Below are positions 1 to 6,738 of a stretch of DNA of 39,999 nt, piece after piece. The position numbers were made by a program, and so were the translations under genes. The notes below the pieces were generated by a model that worked only from the letters and a program-made list of their open reading frames with translations, did no database searches and was not told where the DNA came from. How positions within the stretch are numbered: the stretch's first letter is position 1; every line of letters begins with the position of its first letter. The stretch is from positions 1-39,999 of the forward strand of contig NZ_JXYH01000031.1 of the NCBI RefSeq assembly GCF_001262635.1, written 5' to 3'. Source of the DNA: Aestuariivita boseongensis. GTDB taxonomy: Bacteria > Pseudomonadota > Alphaproteobacteria > Rhodobacterales > Rhodobacteraceae.

Positions 1-788
1 TCATCCTGCGCGCCGAAGAACGCATTCGCCGCCGCCAGGAAAAGGAAACCGCCCGGAAATCCGCGACCAAGAAGCTCCGCCTGCCGGGCAAACTGGTCGA
101 TTGTTCGCAAAACGCGCGAGAGGGCACCGAGCTGTTCATCGTCGAAGGCGACAGCGCGGGCGGCTCCGCCAAAATGGCCCGCGACCGGAAAACCCAAGCC
201 CTCCTGCCGCTCCGGGGCAAGATCCTGAACGTGCTGGGGGCGGCGTCGAACAAACTCAGCTCAAACGCCGAAATCTCCGACCTGACGCAGGCTCTGGGCG
301 TGGGGCTGGGCACCAAATTCAACATCGACGATCTGCGCTATGATAAGGTCATCATCATGACGGATGCCGATGTGGACGGCGCCCATATCGCGTCGCTGCT
401 GATGACGTTCTTCTTCACCCAGATGCGCCCGATGATCGACGCAGGGCATTTGTACCTCGCCTGCCCGCCCCTCTTCCGCCTGACCCAAGGCGCCAAACGC
501 GTCTATTGCCTGGACGAGGCCGAACGCGATCAGTGGCTGGAAAAAGGGCTGGGCGGCAAAGGCAAAATCGACGTCTCCCGCTTTAAGGGGTTGGGAGAGA
601 TGGATGCTAAAGACCTCAAGGAAACCACGATGGACCCCGCCTCCCGCAAATTGATCCGCGTCACGATTGACGAGGACGAGCCAGGCGAAACCGGCGATCT
701 GGTGGAGCAACTGATGGGGAAGAAACCGGAATTGCGGTTCCAGTATATTCAGGAGAACGCCCGGTTTGTGGAGGAGTTGGATGTTTGA
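1..788 (+). CDS. parE: DNA topoisomerase IV subunit B, 3' part
   Basis: This is the C-terminal part (about 262 residues) of a type IIA topoisomerase ATPase subunit; the start lies left of the window and the reading frame begins at base 3. The TOPRIM domain is complete: FIVEGDSAGGSA carries the catalytic Glu and IIMTDADVDGAH the metal-binding DxD. The text around LRLPGKLVDCSQNAREG and NVLGAASNKLSSNAEISDLTQ matches alphaproteobacterial ParE better than GyrB, which usually has KLADCQEKDP at the first place. With ParC it decatenates replicated chromosomes using ATP. It ends with the usual FQYIQENARFVEELDV-like tail, so the 3' end is intact. GyrB is the only realistic alternative. Confidence 0.9.
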   Translation, partial: ILRAEERIRRRQEKETARKSATKKLRLPGKLVDCSQNAREGTELFIVEGDSAGGSAKMARDRKTQALLPLRGKILNVLGAASNKLSSNAEISDLTQALGVGLGTKFNIDDLRYDKVIIMTDADVDGAHIASLLMTFFFTQMRPMIDAGHLYLACPPLFRLTQGAKRVYCLDEAERDQWLEKGLGGKGKIDVSRFKGLGEMDAKDLKETTMDPASRKLIRVTIDEDEPGETGDLVEQLMGKKPELRFQYIQENARFVEELDV

Positions 789-827
789 GGGGCGCAGTAT
801 AGTTTGAGCCAGACTCTGGTCGAAAAG

Positions 828-1325
828 ATGTTGCCAGCTCGATTACTAACGAGCATAGGAATCTATTTGCAGTCTGCAGCTCACCTAGAGTTGGCGATAT
901 GGCAAATTGTGATGTTAGCCGAAGGTATTGACGAGACATCCAATGACCAACTTATCCAAACGCTAGAATTCAAGAAAATAACTCAAAAACTCATAAGCAG
1001 ATTGCGAAAGTGTTCACGCAAGTGCCATGCACCCGTCGGCTTAAGGATCCACTTGTTGGCTAACAAAATTGCTGATGGCGTCGAAAACAGAAATCTTGCA
1101 GCGCATGGGGCGTTTTTTATCGACGATAAGACTGATGGGATTAGGGTCGCGCACTATTTTCCCAGAGGCAAAGGCAACGACCGCCGGTGGTTCGAGTATC
1201 AGGAGGCTATTTCAGAGCGCGCAATAAGAGTTGCGCTTGAAGAAATTGACCAACTGTTACGCGAAGCCGTCGAGATTCGTTCGGTTTTAGAAAGCAAGCG
1301 TAGGGTGGGTGCCAACCCACCATAA
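828..1325 (+). CDS. orphan protein with R-x4-H (HEPN-like) motif, low G+C
   Basis: I do not recognise the family. The ORF codes for 165 aa from ATG 828; a TTG at 804 would add eight residues and has GAGGGG upstream, so the start is uncertain. The protein is mostly helical and contains ENRNLAAHGAFF, in which R88 and H93 form the R-x4-6-H pattern that marks HEPN RNase or nucleotidyltransferase-partner domains. A full HEPN fold is not proven. Codon use and base composition differ from both neighbours: AT-rich codons and a visibly lower G+C between about 800 and 1300, which suggests horizontal acquisition. No partner nucleotidyltransferase or antitoxin is beside it. The last codons (RRVGANPP, then stop) are read straight through the REP hairpin at 1300-1321, so the C-terminus was probably altered by the repeat. 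Confidence 0.6.
   Translation: MLPARLLTSIGIYLQSAAHLELAIWQIVMLAEGIDETSNDQLIQTLEFKKITQKLISRLRKCSRKCHAPVGLRIHLLANKIADGVENRNLAAHGAFFIDDKTDGIRVAHYFPRGKGNDRRWFEYQEAISERAIRVALEEIDQLLREAVEIRSVLESKRRVGANPP
1300..1321 (+). repeat. REP element 1 (GTAG + palindrome)
   Basis: GTAG (1300-1303) is followed by GGTGGGT, loop GCCA, ACCCACC: a 7-bp perfect hairpin. A GTAG tetranucleotide next to a small palindrome is the known architecture of REPs mobilised by RAYT transposases. It overlaps the 3' end of the upstream low-G+C gene and forms an inverted pair with REP 2. Confidence 0.85.
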
Positions 1326-1351
1326 CCCCGCCGACCCAATGCCGCGCCATC

Positions 1352-1373
1352 GGTGGGTTAACACCCACCCTAC
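1352..1373 (-). repeat. REP element 2
   Basis: On the minus strand it reads GTAG, GGTGGGT, loop GTTA, ACCCACC. It is inverted relative to REP 1 across a 30-bp spacer, giving a BIME-like pair. Stem and tetranucleotide are identical to REP 1; only the loop differs. Confidence 0.85.
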
Positions 1374-1386
1374 ATCGTTCCGCCCC

Positions 1387-1408
1387 GGTGGGTTCGCACC
1401 CACCCTAC
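1387..1408 (-). repeat. REP element 3, containing the RAYT stop codon
   Basis: On the minus strand it reads GTAG, GGTGGGT, loop GCGA, ACCCACC. The TAG of the tetranucleotide (1405-1407) is the stop codon of the transposase gene, so gene and repeat are physically fused. Confidence 0.85.
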
Positions 1409-1929
1409 TCTCCGAAATTCCCGTCGGCGCATGTGCCTGCCCATTCCGACGACACGCGCCCCAACCGGATATCCCGGTGGATCGACGAATACGGCCAATC
1501 AATCGCCCGCGCGACATATCCATGTTTTACCGGATTGCCCCAACAATATTCCACGTGCCGCGCATAATCCGTCTCGTCTTGCACCAAATGCTCCCAAAAC
1601 CGGCGCTGCCACACGCCGCGTTCACCCTTCCGCGCTTTGCTCGAACTGCACCGCCCAACCCGTCCCGACCGCTTGGTGAACGCCGTCTTGATCTCCTTCC
1701 ACCGGGTCGAAAAATCGCTGTCGCCCTCGGGCATCGTCCAAACCGCGTGCAAATGATCCGGTAAAACCACCATTGCATCGATGTGAAACGGGCGAGCGCC
1801 GCGCACCTCCGCCACCGCCGCGCGCAACACGTCCACATCCTCGACCAAGGCGCGCGACCGCCGGTCCGCCAAGTTTACCGTAAAGAAATACGTGGCCCCC
1901 GGCACACGCGCCCGAATGTACTGCGACAT
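1405..1929 (-). CDS. REP-associated tyrosine transposase (RAYT, Y1/HUH family)
   Basis: The 174-aa product is a single-domain HUH nuclease of the Y1 transposase family. Recognisable marks are PGATYFFTVNLADRR near the N-terminus, PFHIDAMVVLPDHLHAVW with the metal-binding H59-x-H61, FSTRWKEIKTAF, GVWQRRFWEH, and the catalytic Tyr region with Y128 followed by NPVKHG (132-137). Length and motif order fit domesticated RAYTs, which nick single-stranded REP hairpins next to a GTAG or GGAG tetranucleotide. Here five such hairpins surround the gene (1300-1408 and 1965-2032), exactly as in known REPtrons. No frameshift or missing catalytic residue is seen, so the enzyme may be active. There are no IS-type terminal repeats. 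It lies between an AT-rich orphan gene and rpiB. Confidence 0.93.
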   Translation of the reverse strand: MSQYIRARVPGATYFFTVNLADRRSRALVEDVDVLRAAVAEVRGARPFHIDAMVVLPDHLHAVWTMPEGDSDFSTRWKEIKTAFTKRSGRVGRCSSSKARKGERGVWQRRFWEHLVQDETDYARHVEYCWGNPVKHGYVARAIDWPYSSIHRDIRLGRVSSEWAGTCADGNFGE

Positions 1930-1964
1930 GCCACCCGATAATCGCGGAACGGTTAATCAAACGT

Positions 1965-1986
1965 GTAGGGTGGGTGCCAACCCACC
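1965..1986 (+). repeat. REP element 4
   Basis: GTAG (1965-1968), GGTGGGT, loop GCCA, ACCCACC. It is identical to REP 1 over all 22 bases, lies 36 bp upstream of the transposase start codon and is paired with REP 5 across a 24-bp spacer. Confidence 0.85.
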
Positions 1987-2010
1987 ATTCCCGGTTTACC
2001 CGATGCGCAC

Positions 2011-2032
2011 GGTGGGTTAGCACCCACCCTAC
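2011..2032 (-). repeat. REP element 5, just upstream of rpiB
   Basis: On the minus strand it reads GTAG, GGTGGGT, loop GCTA, ACCCACC. It ends 18 bp before the rpiB start codon, so a hairpin in the mRNA would sit just ahead of the ribosome binding region. Confidence 0.85.
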
Positions 2033-2050
2033 AACAACGCCGGAAAACCC

Positions 2051-2479
2051 ATGCCCCGCATCGTCCTCTCCTCCGACCACGCCGCCATCGACCTGCGTCA
2101 GGCCATCGCAGCGCACCTAAAAACCCAAGGCCACGAGGTCACCGATATCGGCCCCACCACCTCTGAAAGCACCCATTACCCGATCCATGGCAAAGCCGCC
2201 GCTGAACAGGTGGCCGTAGGTAAGGCTGATCTGGGCATCATCCTTTGCGGCACAGGCCAGGGCATCATGATGGCCGCGAACAAGGTTCCCGGTATCCGCT
2301 GCGGGGTCTGTTCCGACACGTTCTGCGCCCGCATGATCCGGGAACACAACAACGCCAACATGCTCGCCATCGGCGCGCGGGTCGTGGGTGAGGGGCTGGC
2401 GTTCGACATCGTCGACGCGTTCCTCAACGCGGAATTCGAAGGCGGCCGCCACGCAACCCGCGTCGACATGATCGAATAA
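2051..2479 (+). CDS. rpiB: ribose-5-phosphate isomerase B
   Basis: The 142-aa cytosolic enzyme interconverts ribose 5-phosphate and ribulose 5-phosphate in the pentose phosphate pathway. Family residues are in place: SSDHAA near the start (D9, H10), the catalytic Cys in ILCGTGQG (C66), and H99 in REHNNANMLAIGARVVG, all at the numbering typical of RpiB. The C-terminal GGRHATRV is close to the usual GGRHxRRV. LacA/LacB-type sugar isomerases share the fold, but the length and residues favour RpiB. The start ATG has only a weak GGAAAA upstream. A REP hairpin ends 18 bp before it, which may affect translation. Confidence 0.93.
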   Translation: MPRIVLSSDHAAIDLRQAIAAHLKTQGHEVTDIGPTTSESTHYPIHGKAAAEQVAVGKADLGIILCGTGQGIMMAANKVPGIRCGVCSDTFCARMIREHNNANMLAIGARVVGEGLAFDIVDAFLNAEFEGGRHATRVDMIE

Positions 2480-2513
2480 GGCGGGACGTGTGCCGCCATC
2501 CCCTCCAAAGGGG

Positions 2514-2560
2514 GTACAAAACGCACAATCGCCCGCCTGAACCTTGTACAAAATGCACAA
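2514..2560. repeat. direct repeat pair GTACAAAAyGCACAA between convergent genes
   Basis: Two 15-bp copies at 2514-2528 and 2546-2560 differ at one base and start 32 bp apart, close to three helical turns. The second sits inside CTTGT...ACAAG, a small inverted repeat. They lie in the 96-bp gap between rpiB and the convergent YdhR-like gene. Function is unknown; a protein-binding site is possible. Confidence 0.45.
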
Positions 2561-2575
2561 GAATCCCCTGTGCGC

Positions 2576-2890
2576 CTACTCCATGGGGTATTCGCGCACC
2601 TCACCGGCGGCGTTGTCGATTTCCATGAACATGTTGTAAAGCCGCAGCTTCGGCGGCACCCCGGTGCGTTTGGTAAACGCCTCGATCCAGGCGGCGTTGT
2701 GCCCCTCCTCCGCCGCATCCCGCGTTTCCCACACATAGACACCCAGAACCTTTGGGCCATCGGTCACAAAATGCTTTCGGATCAATCCCTTAAAGCCCTT
2801 CCAGCGGGGGATCGTGCTGCGCCCGTCCTCCAGCAGATCATCATCGGAAAAGCCCTCAGGCCGGTCAAATTCCACGATTTCTATGAACAT
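2576..2890 (-). CDS. YdhR-like putative monooxygenase
   Basis: This 104-aa protein fits the small dimeric alpha/beta-barrel family represented by E. coli YdhR, annotated as putative monooxygenase. Seen here are MFIEIVEFDRPEG at the start of the first strand, IPRWKGFKGLIRKHFV, VLGVYVWETRDAAEEGHNAAW with the helix after the central strand, and a C-terminal strand LRLYNMFMEIDN. No cofactor-binding motif is present, as is usual for cofactor-free members. The substrate is unknown. The start ATG follows a purine-rich stretch. It is convergent with rpiB and diverges from the membrane protein at 2965, so it is probably monocistronic. Confidence 0.72.
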   Translation of the reverse strand: MFIEIVEFDRPEGFSDDDLLEDGRSTIPRWKGFKGLIRKHFVTDGPKVLGVYVWETRDAAEEGHNAAWIEAFTKRTGVPPKLRLYNMFMEIDNAAGEVREYPME

Positions 2891-2964
2891 AACGCCCCCC
2901 TTTCACACAGCATTGTTGCGCGCCCTGTCTTGCCCGGCAAGCCCTTGCATGCCTAAGCTGCCCC

Positions 2965-3717
2965 ATGATGTTTATCGCGGAAAATCAACTACTTCTGATC
3001 GCCCTGTTCTTCGTCTCAGGCTGCCTCGGCACCGCTCTGATCTTCCGCCAACCGGCCGAGGCGCGGGCCTGGAAATACGCCGATCTGCTCTGGGTCGTGC
3101 TGGGCGGGTTCGGCGCGATTACTGCTGTGATTGCAGGGGTTTACCAGACGGACAGCTCCCGTCTCGACCGTCAGATCGACGTGGCCTACGCCGCCACCGC
3201 CGCCTTTGATCGCGACGCCGCGCGGTTCCGCCTGCGCTATTGCCAGACGCCCGCCGACGCCCAGACCGCGCTTTTTTGCGAGCGGACCGATTTCCTCTCG
3301 GCCTCCACCGCCAGCAATGCCGACCTGCCGCTGTTCATCTCCATCACCGAGGCCGCCCGCCCCCTCAGCGGTTTGCATTTCGTCTTGGGCAGTTCGGGCT
3401 CTGACATGGATCTGGCCGACATGCAGGAGGAGGTACAAGCCTTTGATCCCGCAGAGTTTCTTGTCTTCACCGCGCAGGACGACGCGACCCGCGCGGCCAT
3501 CACCACCCTGCGGGACAGACGGCCTGCAGTGGCGGCGGATTACCAGGTTCTGGCCACGTCCTACGAGGCGCTGATCACCCAGGTCGCCCGGCTGAAAGAG
3601 GAATGGGAATTCCTGCAAGCCAATGCCGGGATCCTGCTCCTGCAGATTGCCGCGCTGTGCATGGTGGCCTTCGCCGCCCCCTTCCGGCTGGGCAAGTCCC
3701 TGGCCGAAATGCGCTGA
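2965..3717 (+). CDS. membrane protein of unknown function
   Basis: The family is not recognised. The 250-aa product has two hydrophobic segments near the N-terminus (about residues 8-25 and 40-60), a soluble middle of about 150 residues, and a third hydrophobic helix near the C-terminus (about 221-240) after a charged helical stretch (VARLKEEWEFLQ). The middle has two Cys about 14 residues apart (YCQT and FCER), which could form a disulphide if it is periplasmic. Two ATGs are adjacent (2965 and 2968); either could be used. It stands alone before the PaaI gene. Confidence 0.65.
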   Translation: MMFIAENQLLLIALFFVSGCLGTALIFRQPAEARAWKYADLLWVVLGGFGAITAVIAGVYQTDSSRLDRQIDVAYAATAAFDRDAARFRLRYCQTPADAQTALFCERTDFLSASTASNADLPLFISITEAARPLSGLHFVLGSSGSDMDLADMQEEVQAFDPAEFLVFTAQDDATRAAITTLRDRRPAVAADYQVLATSYEALITQVARLKEEWEFLQANAGILLLQIAALCMVAFAAPFRLGKSLAEMR

Positions 3718-3775
3718 GACGATCCCGCGCAATTCCGCCATTGCCTGATGGCGCGCGCTGCGCCACTCTCGCCCC

Positions 3776-4180
3776 ATGACACCGCAAGGCATCCAAACCA
3801 TTCTGGACGAGAACTTTGCCCCATGGGTCAAGGCTCTGGACATCGAAACCCTTGAAACCGCTCAGGATTACAGCCTTTTCCGCATGCCGCTCAGAGATCA
3901 TCTGGCGCGCGTGGGCGGGATCGTCAGCGGCCAGGCGCTGGCGGCGCTGGCCGACACGACGATGGTTCTGGCCGCAATCGCACGGGCTGGAGAGCTGAAG
4001 CTCTACGCCACGACCAACCTCGACACGCAATTCCTGCGCCCCGGCGTGGGCAGCGCGATCCTGTGCAAGGCGATGATCGTGCGCTCGGGCAAGGCGCTGC
4101 TGTTCGCTCGCGCCGAGATGAGCGAAGAGACCAGTGGGAAGCTGATCGCCACCGCCAATGCCACGCTCTACGCCCCCTAA
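3776..4180 (+). CDS. PaaI-family (hotdog-fold) thioesterase
   Basis: The 134-aa sequence has the hotdog layout: an N-terminal helix (NFAPWVKALDIE), a strand LFRMPLRDHLARVGGIVSGQALAALADTTMVLA that forms the central helix with the acidic residue of PaaI-type enzymes, and LYATTNLDTQFLRPG followed by paired strands. Such enzymes hydrolyse acyl- or aryl-CoA thioesters in the cytosol; the substrate cannot be read from this sequence. No paa genes are nearby, so phenylacetate metabolism should not be inferred. The ATG is the only plausible start. It ends 59 bp before the lipoprotein gene. Confidence 0.75.
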   Translation: MTPQGIQTILDENFAPWVKALDIETLETAQDYSLFRMPLRDHLARVGGIVSGQALAALADTTMVLAAIARAGELKLYATTNLDTQFLRPGVGSAILCKAMIVRSGKALLFARAEMSEETSGKLIATANATLYAP

Positions 4181-4239
4181 GCACGCGGCCCGCGTCGATA
4201 GGTCTTGATTTCGCCGCCACTTGCAGGCCCAATCGGCCC

Positions 4240-4938
4240 ATGCGCCTGCGTTCCCTGATATCCCTCGCCGCGATCTGTGCGATACTGCTGATCAGCGGCT
4301 GCGGTCGCCCGCTGACCGAGACGGAACGCGCCTTTGCCCAGAAAATCCACGGGCCCGCCGTCGATCTGGACCGGGTGCGCGTGGCCAAAGGGGCGCTGGT
4401 GGGCTCGGTCACGTTCAAACGGCCTGCGCGCCCGCGCGTGACCTGCCGCGAACGCATCCTGCCACCGCCGAAATCCGATATCGTCACCTCCCGGCCCGCA
4501 GCGGTGGTGCTATTCAACCGCATCCATTTCACCAAGGACTGGTATCTGGAAGACTATATGCCCAGGTACCCCGAGCGGCTTCATCTGATCGAGGCGATGC
4601 TGCTGGCCCATGAGATGACCCATGTCTGGCAATGGCAAAACCGCGCCACCACCGGATATCACCCGCTGAAGGCCGCCGCCGAACATAGCCGCAGCGACGA
4701 TCCCTATCTGTTCGACGCCACGGTCGACCATGATTTTCTGGACTATGGCTATGAACAGCAGGGCGCGATCGTCGAGGAATATGTCTGCTGCCGTGCCCTT
4801 GCCCCCGAGGCGGCGCGCACCAAGCGGCTGCATGCGATGCTGGAGCAGGCCTTTCCCGTCGCCACCCTGCCCCAGTCCCGCGCCCATGACGTGGTCCTGC
4901 CATGGAAAGACGCGGAGTTGCGGGGCATCTGCGACTGA
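4240..4938 (+). CDS. lipoprotein with HExxH zincin-like motif
   Basis: From ATG 4240 this is a 232-aa protein with a lipoprotein signal peptide (hydrophobic core followed by LISGC, Cys 21). Residues 121-130 read LLAHEMTHVW, an HExxH metalloprotease-type motif (H124, E125, H128); a later EEYVCC (E179/E180) could give the third zinc ligand. A vicinal Cys pair follows that motif. I do not recognise a named family; it could be a zinc peptidase or an inactive relative with the fold. The longer frame open from 4063 has no signal peptide and overlaps the thioesterase gene, so the internal ATG was chosen. It is convergent with the cytochrome cluster, with 9 bp between them. Confidence 0.7.
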   Translation: MRLRSLISLAAICAILLISGCGRPLTETERAFAQKIHGPAVDLDRVRVAKGALVGSVTFKRPARPRVTCRERILPPPKSDIVTSRPAAVVLFNRIHFTKDWYLEDYMPRYPERLHLIEAMLLAHEMTHVWQWQNRATTGYHPLKAAAEHSRSDDPYLFDATVDHDFLDYGYEQQGAIVEEYVCCRALAPEAARTKRLHAMLEQAFPVATLPQSRAHDVVLPWKDAELRGICD

Positions 4939-4947
4939 GGCGCGGCG

Positions 4948-5358
4948 TTACTCCTGGATATCCTCCAGATAGGCGAGAAGCGCCGCCAGCGGGCGTGGCG
5001 TCGGGGTGAGCGTGCCGTCGATATCCACCGGTACCAGCGGGCCGGTCAGTTCAGCTCCGAATTCAGGCATCACTTCGCCCGCATGTGACCCGCGCGAGAA
5101 CCCGTCGATCTGCGACAGCACCGCCGCGCGGGGAAACTCGCCGCCATTGCGCGCGGAAATCCGCGAGAGGTTGGGCGCGGTCTGGCCGCCGATCAGCACC
5201 GCCTCTTCATCGGCGCGGAAGCCATGGCAGGCGGTGCAGTTATCGGCAAAAAGCTTTGCGCCCTCACGCGGCTGGGGCATTTCGTTCTGCATTGCGCAGG
5301 CGCCCAGCGCGAATGCAGTCAGCCAAAGGGCGGGATAGGTCAGTTTCATGCGGCTCAC
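4948..5358 (-). CDS. monohaem cytochrome c, lipoprotein-type (third in cluster)
   Basis: The 136-aa protein begins with a lipoprotein-like signal (FALGAC, Cys 21) and has one haem site, CTACH (C41, C44, H45). A distal Met is available in EVMPEFG. It closely resembles the two cytochromes upstream: each has a CxxCH near residue 40, an ARN(D/G)G(V/E)FP segment and a Met-Pro motif. The GTG start at 5358 overlaps the TGA of the preceding gene as GTGA and has AAGG 6-7 nt ahead; an ATG at 5349 is the alternative. It probably carries electrons at the periplasmic face of the inner membrane. The partner enzyme is not in the window. Confidence 0.85.
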   Translation of the reverse strand: MSRMKLTYPALWLTAFALGACAMQNEMPQPREGAKLFADNCTACHGFRADEEAVLIGGQTAPNLSRISARNGGEFPRAAVLSQIDGFSRGSHAGEVMPEFGAELTGPLVPVDIDGTLTPTPRPLAALLAYLEDIQE

Positions 5359-5771
5359 AGGTCACCTTGCAGGGATTGAAGATAGGCCACCAGATCGCTG
5401 ATCGGCTCACTGGTCAGAATAGGTTGGCCTGAAGGCGCCTTGAGTGCAACATCCGGCCCCTGCTGAAAGAACTGACCATAGACAGGCATGGGACTGCCAT
5501 GGCTGACCAGCGGATCACGCCCGTCGATCCGCATGACGACGCGGATGATGGGGAAAACACCGTCATTGCCCGCGCTCAGCCGGGTCAGATCGGTGGGCTG
5601 CACCAGCAGCACTCCGGCCATGGGGCCATTGCCCATGGCATCCAGCCCGTGGCAGGTGGCGCAATGCTGCAGATAGTATTCTGCACCCCGTTCGGCCTCC
5701 TGTGCGGTTGCGGGCGCACCGGCAAGGCTCAGGCAGGCCAATGCGATTGCCGCTGTCATTTTCTGTTTCAT
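5355..5771 (-). CDS. monohaem cytochrome c (second in cluster)
   Basis: This 138-aa protein has a cleavable signal peptide (basic MKQK, hydrophobic core, cleavage near ATAQ) and one haem-attachment site CATCH (C37, C40, H41). The likely axial Met lies in SPMPVYGQFF. Unlike its neighbours it has no lipobox, so it should be soluble in the periplasm. The ATG has a good GGAGAGG ribosome site. It overlaps the next gene by four bases and follows the first cytochrome by 28 bp, so the three form one operon. Similarity among the three suggests tandem duplication, with divergence in membrane anchoring. Confidence 0.87.
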   Translation of the reverse strand: MKQKMTAAIALACLSLAGAPATAQEAERGAEYYLQHCATCHGLDAMGNGPMAGVLLVQPTDLTRLSAGNDGVFPIIRVVMRIDGRDPLVSHGSPMPVYGQFFQQGPDVALKAPSGQPILTSEPISDLVAYLQSLQGDL

Positions 5772-5799
5772 GTGCCTCTCCTTGGGTGTTGTGCTGTAC

Positions 5800-6204
5800 T
5801 TATTGGCTTTGCAGGTCGTTCACGTAATCGGTCAGCGCCACCAGTGCCGATGGTGTCGGTATTCTCTCTCCGGTCGCCGGGTCGGTCCAGAGGACGTCAG
5901 GGCTTTCCAGCAGGCTGCCGAATTCCGGCATCAAAGCATGCAGGTTCTGCCCGCGATAGCCGTGAATCACCGCGATCACATCCGCAGCTGGGAAAACCCC
6001 GTCATTGCGCGCCGCGATCTGAGTCAGATCCGCGGGCGCACGCGGCAGAGCGGCCGCTTCAGGGCCGTCGCCGCGCCCCTGAGCCCCGTGGCAGGCCGCG
6101 CAGTTGCGCGCGAACAGCTTTGCCCCCTCGGCCCGCGGAACAGGGGCGCAGGTGGCAAGCCCTGCCAGGGCCAGATAGGGGATGGACATCATCAACAGGC
6201 GCAT
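5800..6204 (-). CDS. monohaem cytochrome c (first in cluster)
   Basis: The 134-aa product has a short hydrophobic N-terminus ending in LATC (Cys 19), an imperfect lipobox, then one CAACH haem site (C35, C38, H39) and a distal Met candidate in ALMPEFG. GAQGRGDG after the haem site is typical of small class I cytochromes c. It is the promoter-proximal gene of three cytochromes. No strong Shine-Dalgarno precedes the ATG. An FNR-type palindrome lies 61-74 bp upstream of the start, which suggests oxygen- or nitrogen-oxide-dependent expression. Redox partner unknown. Confidence 0.85.
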   Translation of the reverse strand: MRLLMMSIPYLALAGLATCAPVPRAEGAKLFARNCAACHGAQGRGDGPEAAALPRAPADLTQIAARNDGVFPAADVIAVIHGYRGQNLHALMPEFGSLLESPDVLWTDPATGERIPTPSALVALTDYVNDLQSQ

Positions 6205-6264
6205 CTGATGGTCTTTTTGTTCGCTCGCGTCGGTTCAAGCTTGCCCAGAGCGGCGCGGCTCACC

Positions 6265-6278
6265 ATGATCCAGATCAA
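6265..6278. promoter_or_regulatory. FNR/CRP-family type operator (FnrL-like)
   Basis: ATGATCCAGATCAA matches the FNR consensus TTGAT-N4-ATCAA at nine of ten defined positions. It lies in the 98-bp divergent region between the cytochrome operon (start 6204, minus) and the YdcZ gene (start 6303, plus). It is 61 bp from the cytochrome start, a normal place for an activator, but only 24 bp before the plus-strand start. Confidence 0.55.
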
Positions 6279-6302
6279 ACATCCCAGATGCAGGAATTCG
6301 CC

Positions 6303-6737
6303 ATGGCGCATTATGCCATTATCATGCTGATCGCAGGAATGGGCATTCCCCTTCTGGCCGCCCTGAACGCGGCTTTGGGTCAACATATGGGCTCTCCGGC
6401 GGCGGCGGCGGCGATCCTGTTCGTGGTGGCTCTCAGCGTAGGTGCGACCGCGGCTGTGGTCACAGGGCCTGCGGCTTTGCTGAAGGCCGTTGATGCGCCC
6501 CGACACCTGTTTCTGGGGGGCGCGCTGGTGGCATTCTATGTGCTGTCGGTCACCTATATCGCGCCGCATTTCGGGGTGGGCAACGCGGTGTTCTTCGTGC
6601 TGATCGGCCAGCTGATCAGCGCGGCCGCGATCGACCATTTCGGCCTGTTCGGCGCGCAGATCAGCCCGCTGTCAATGACGCGCGCGGCCGGGATCGGCCT
6701 GATGGCGCTGGGGGTCTGGGTGACCCAGCAGGCCTAG
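6303..6737 (+). CDS. DMT-family transporter, YdcZ type (DUF606)
   Basis: The 144-aa protein is almost entirely hydrophobic, with about five membrane helices, and opens with GMGIPLLAALNAALGQ, characteristic of the YdcZ/DUF606 half-size members of the drug/metabolite transporter superfamily. The helix AVFFVLIGQLISAAAIDHFGLFG is also typical. Two copies or a homodimer would make a full transporter; the substrate is unknown. ATG 6303 has AGGA nine bases ahead. The frame extends far upstream but only as a shadow of the cytochrome genes, so the internal start was chosen. The stop codon almost touches a 28-bp palindrome. Confidence 0.82.
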   Translation: MAHYAIIMLIAGMGIPLLAALNAALGQHMGSPAAAAAILFVVALSVGATAAVVTGPAALLKAVDAPRHLFLGGALVAFYVLSVTYIAPHFGVGNAVFFVLIGQLISAAAIDHFGLFGAQISPLSMTRAAGIGLMALGVWVTQQA

Positions 6738-6738
6738 G

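Noticed and set aside
1287-1523. Minus-strand ORF rich in WVGTHP-like peptides
   Set aside because: These peptides are translations of the REP hairpins; the frame overlaps REPs 1-3 and the RAYT 3' end and has no coding character of its own.
5499-6302. Long N-terminal extension of the YdcZ gene frame
   Set aside because: It is antisense to two cytochrome c genes; the true start is ATG 6303 with AGGA ahead.
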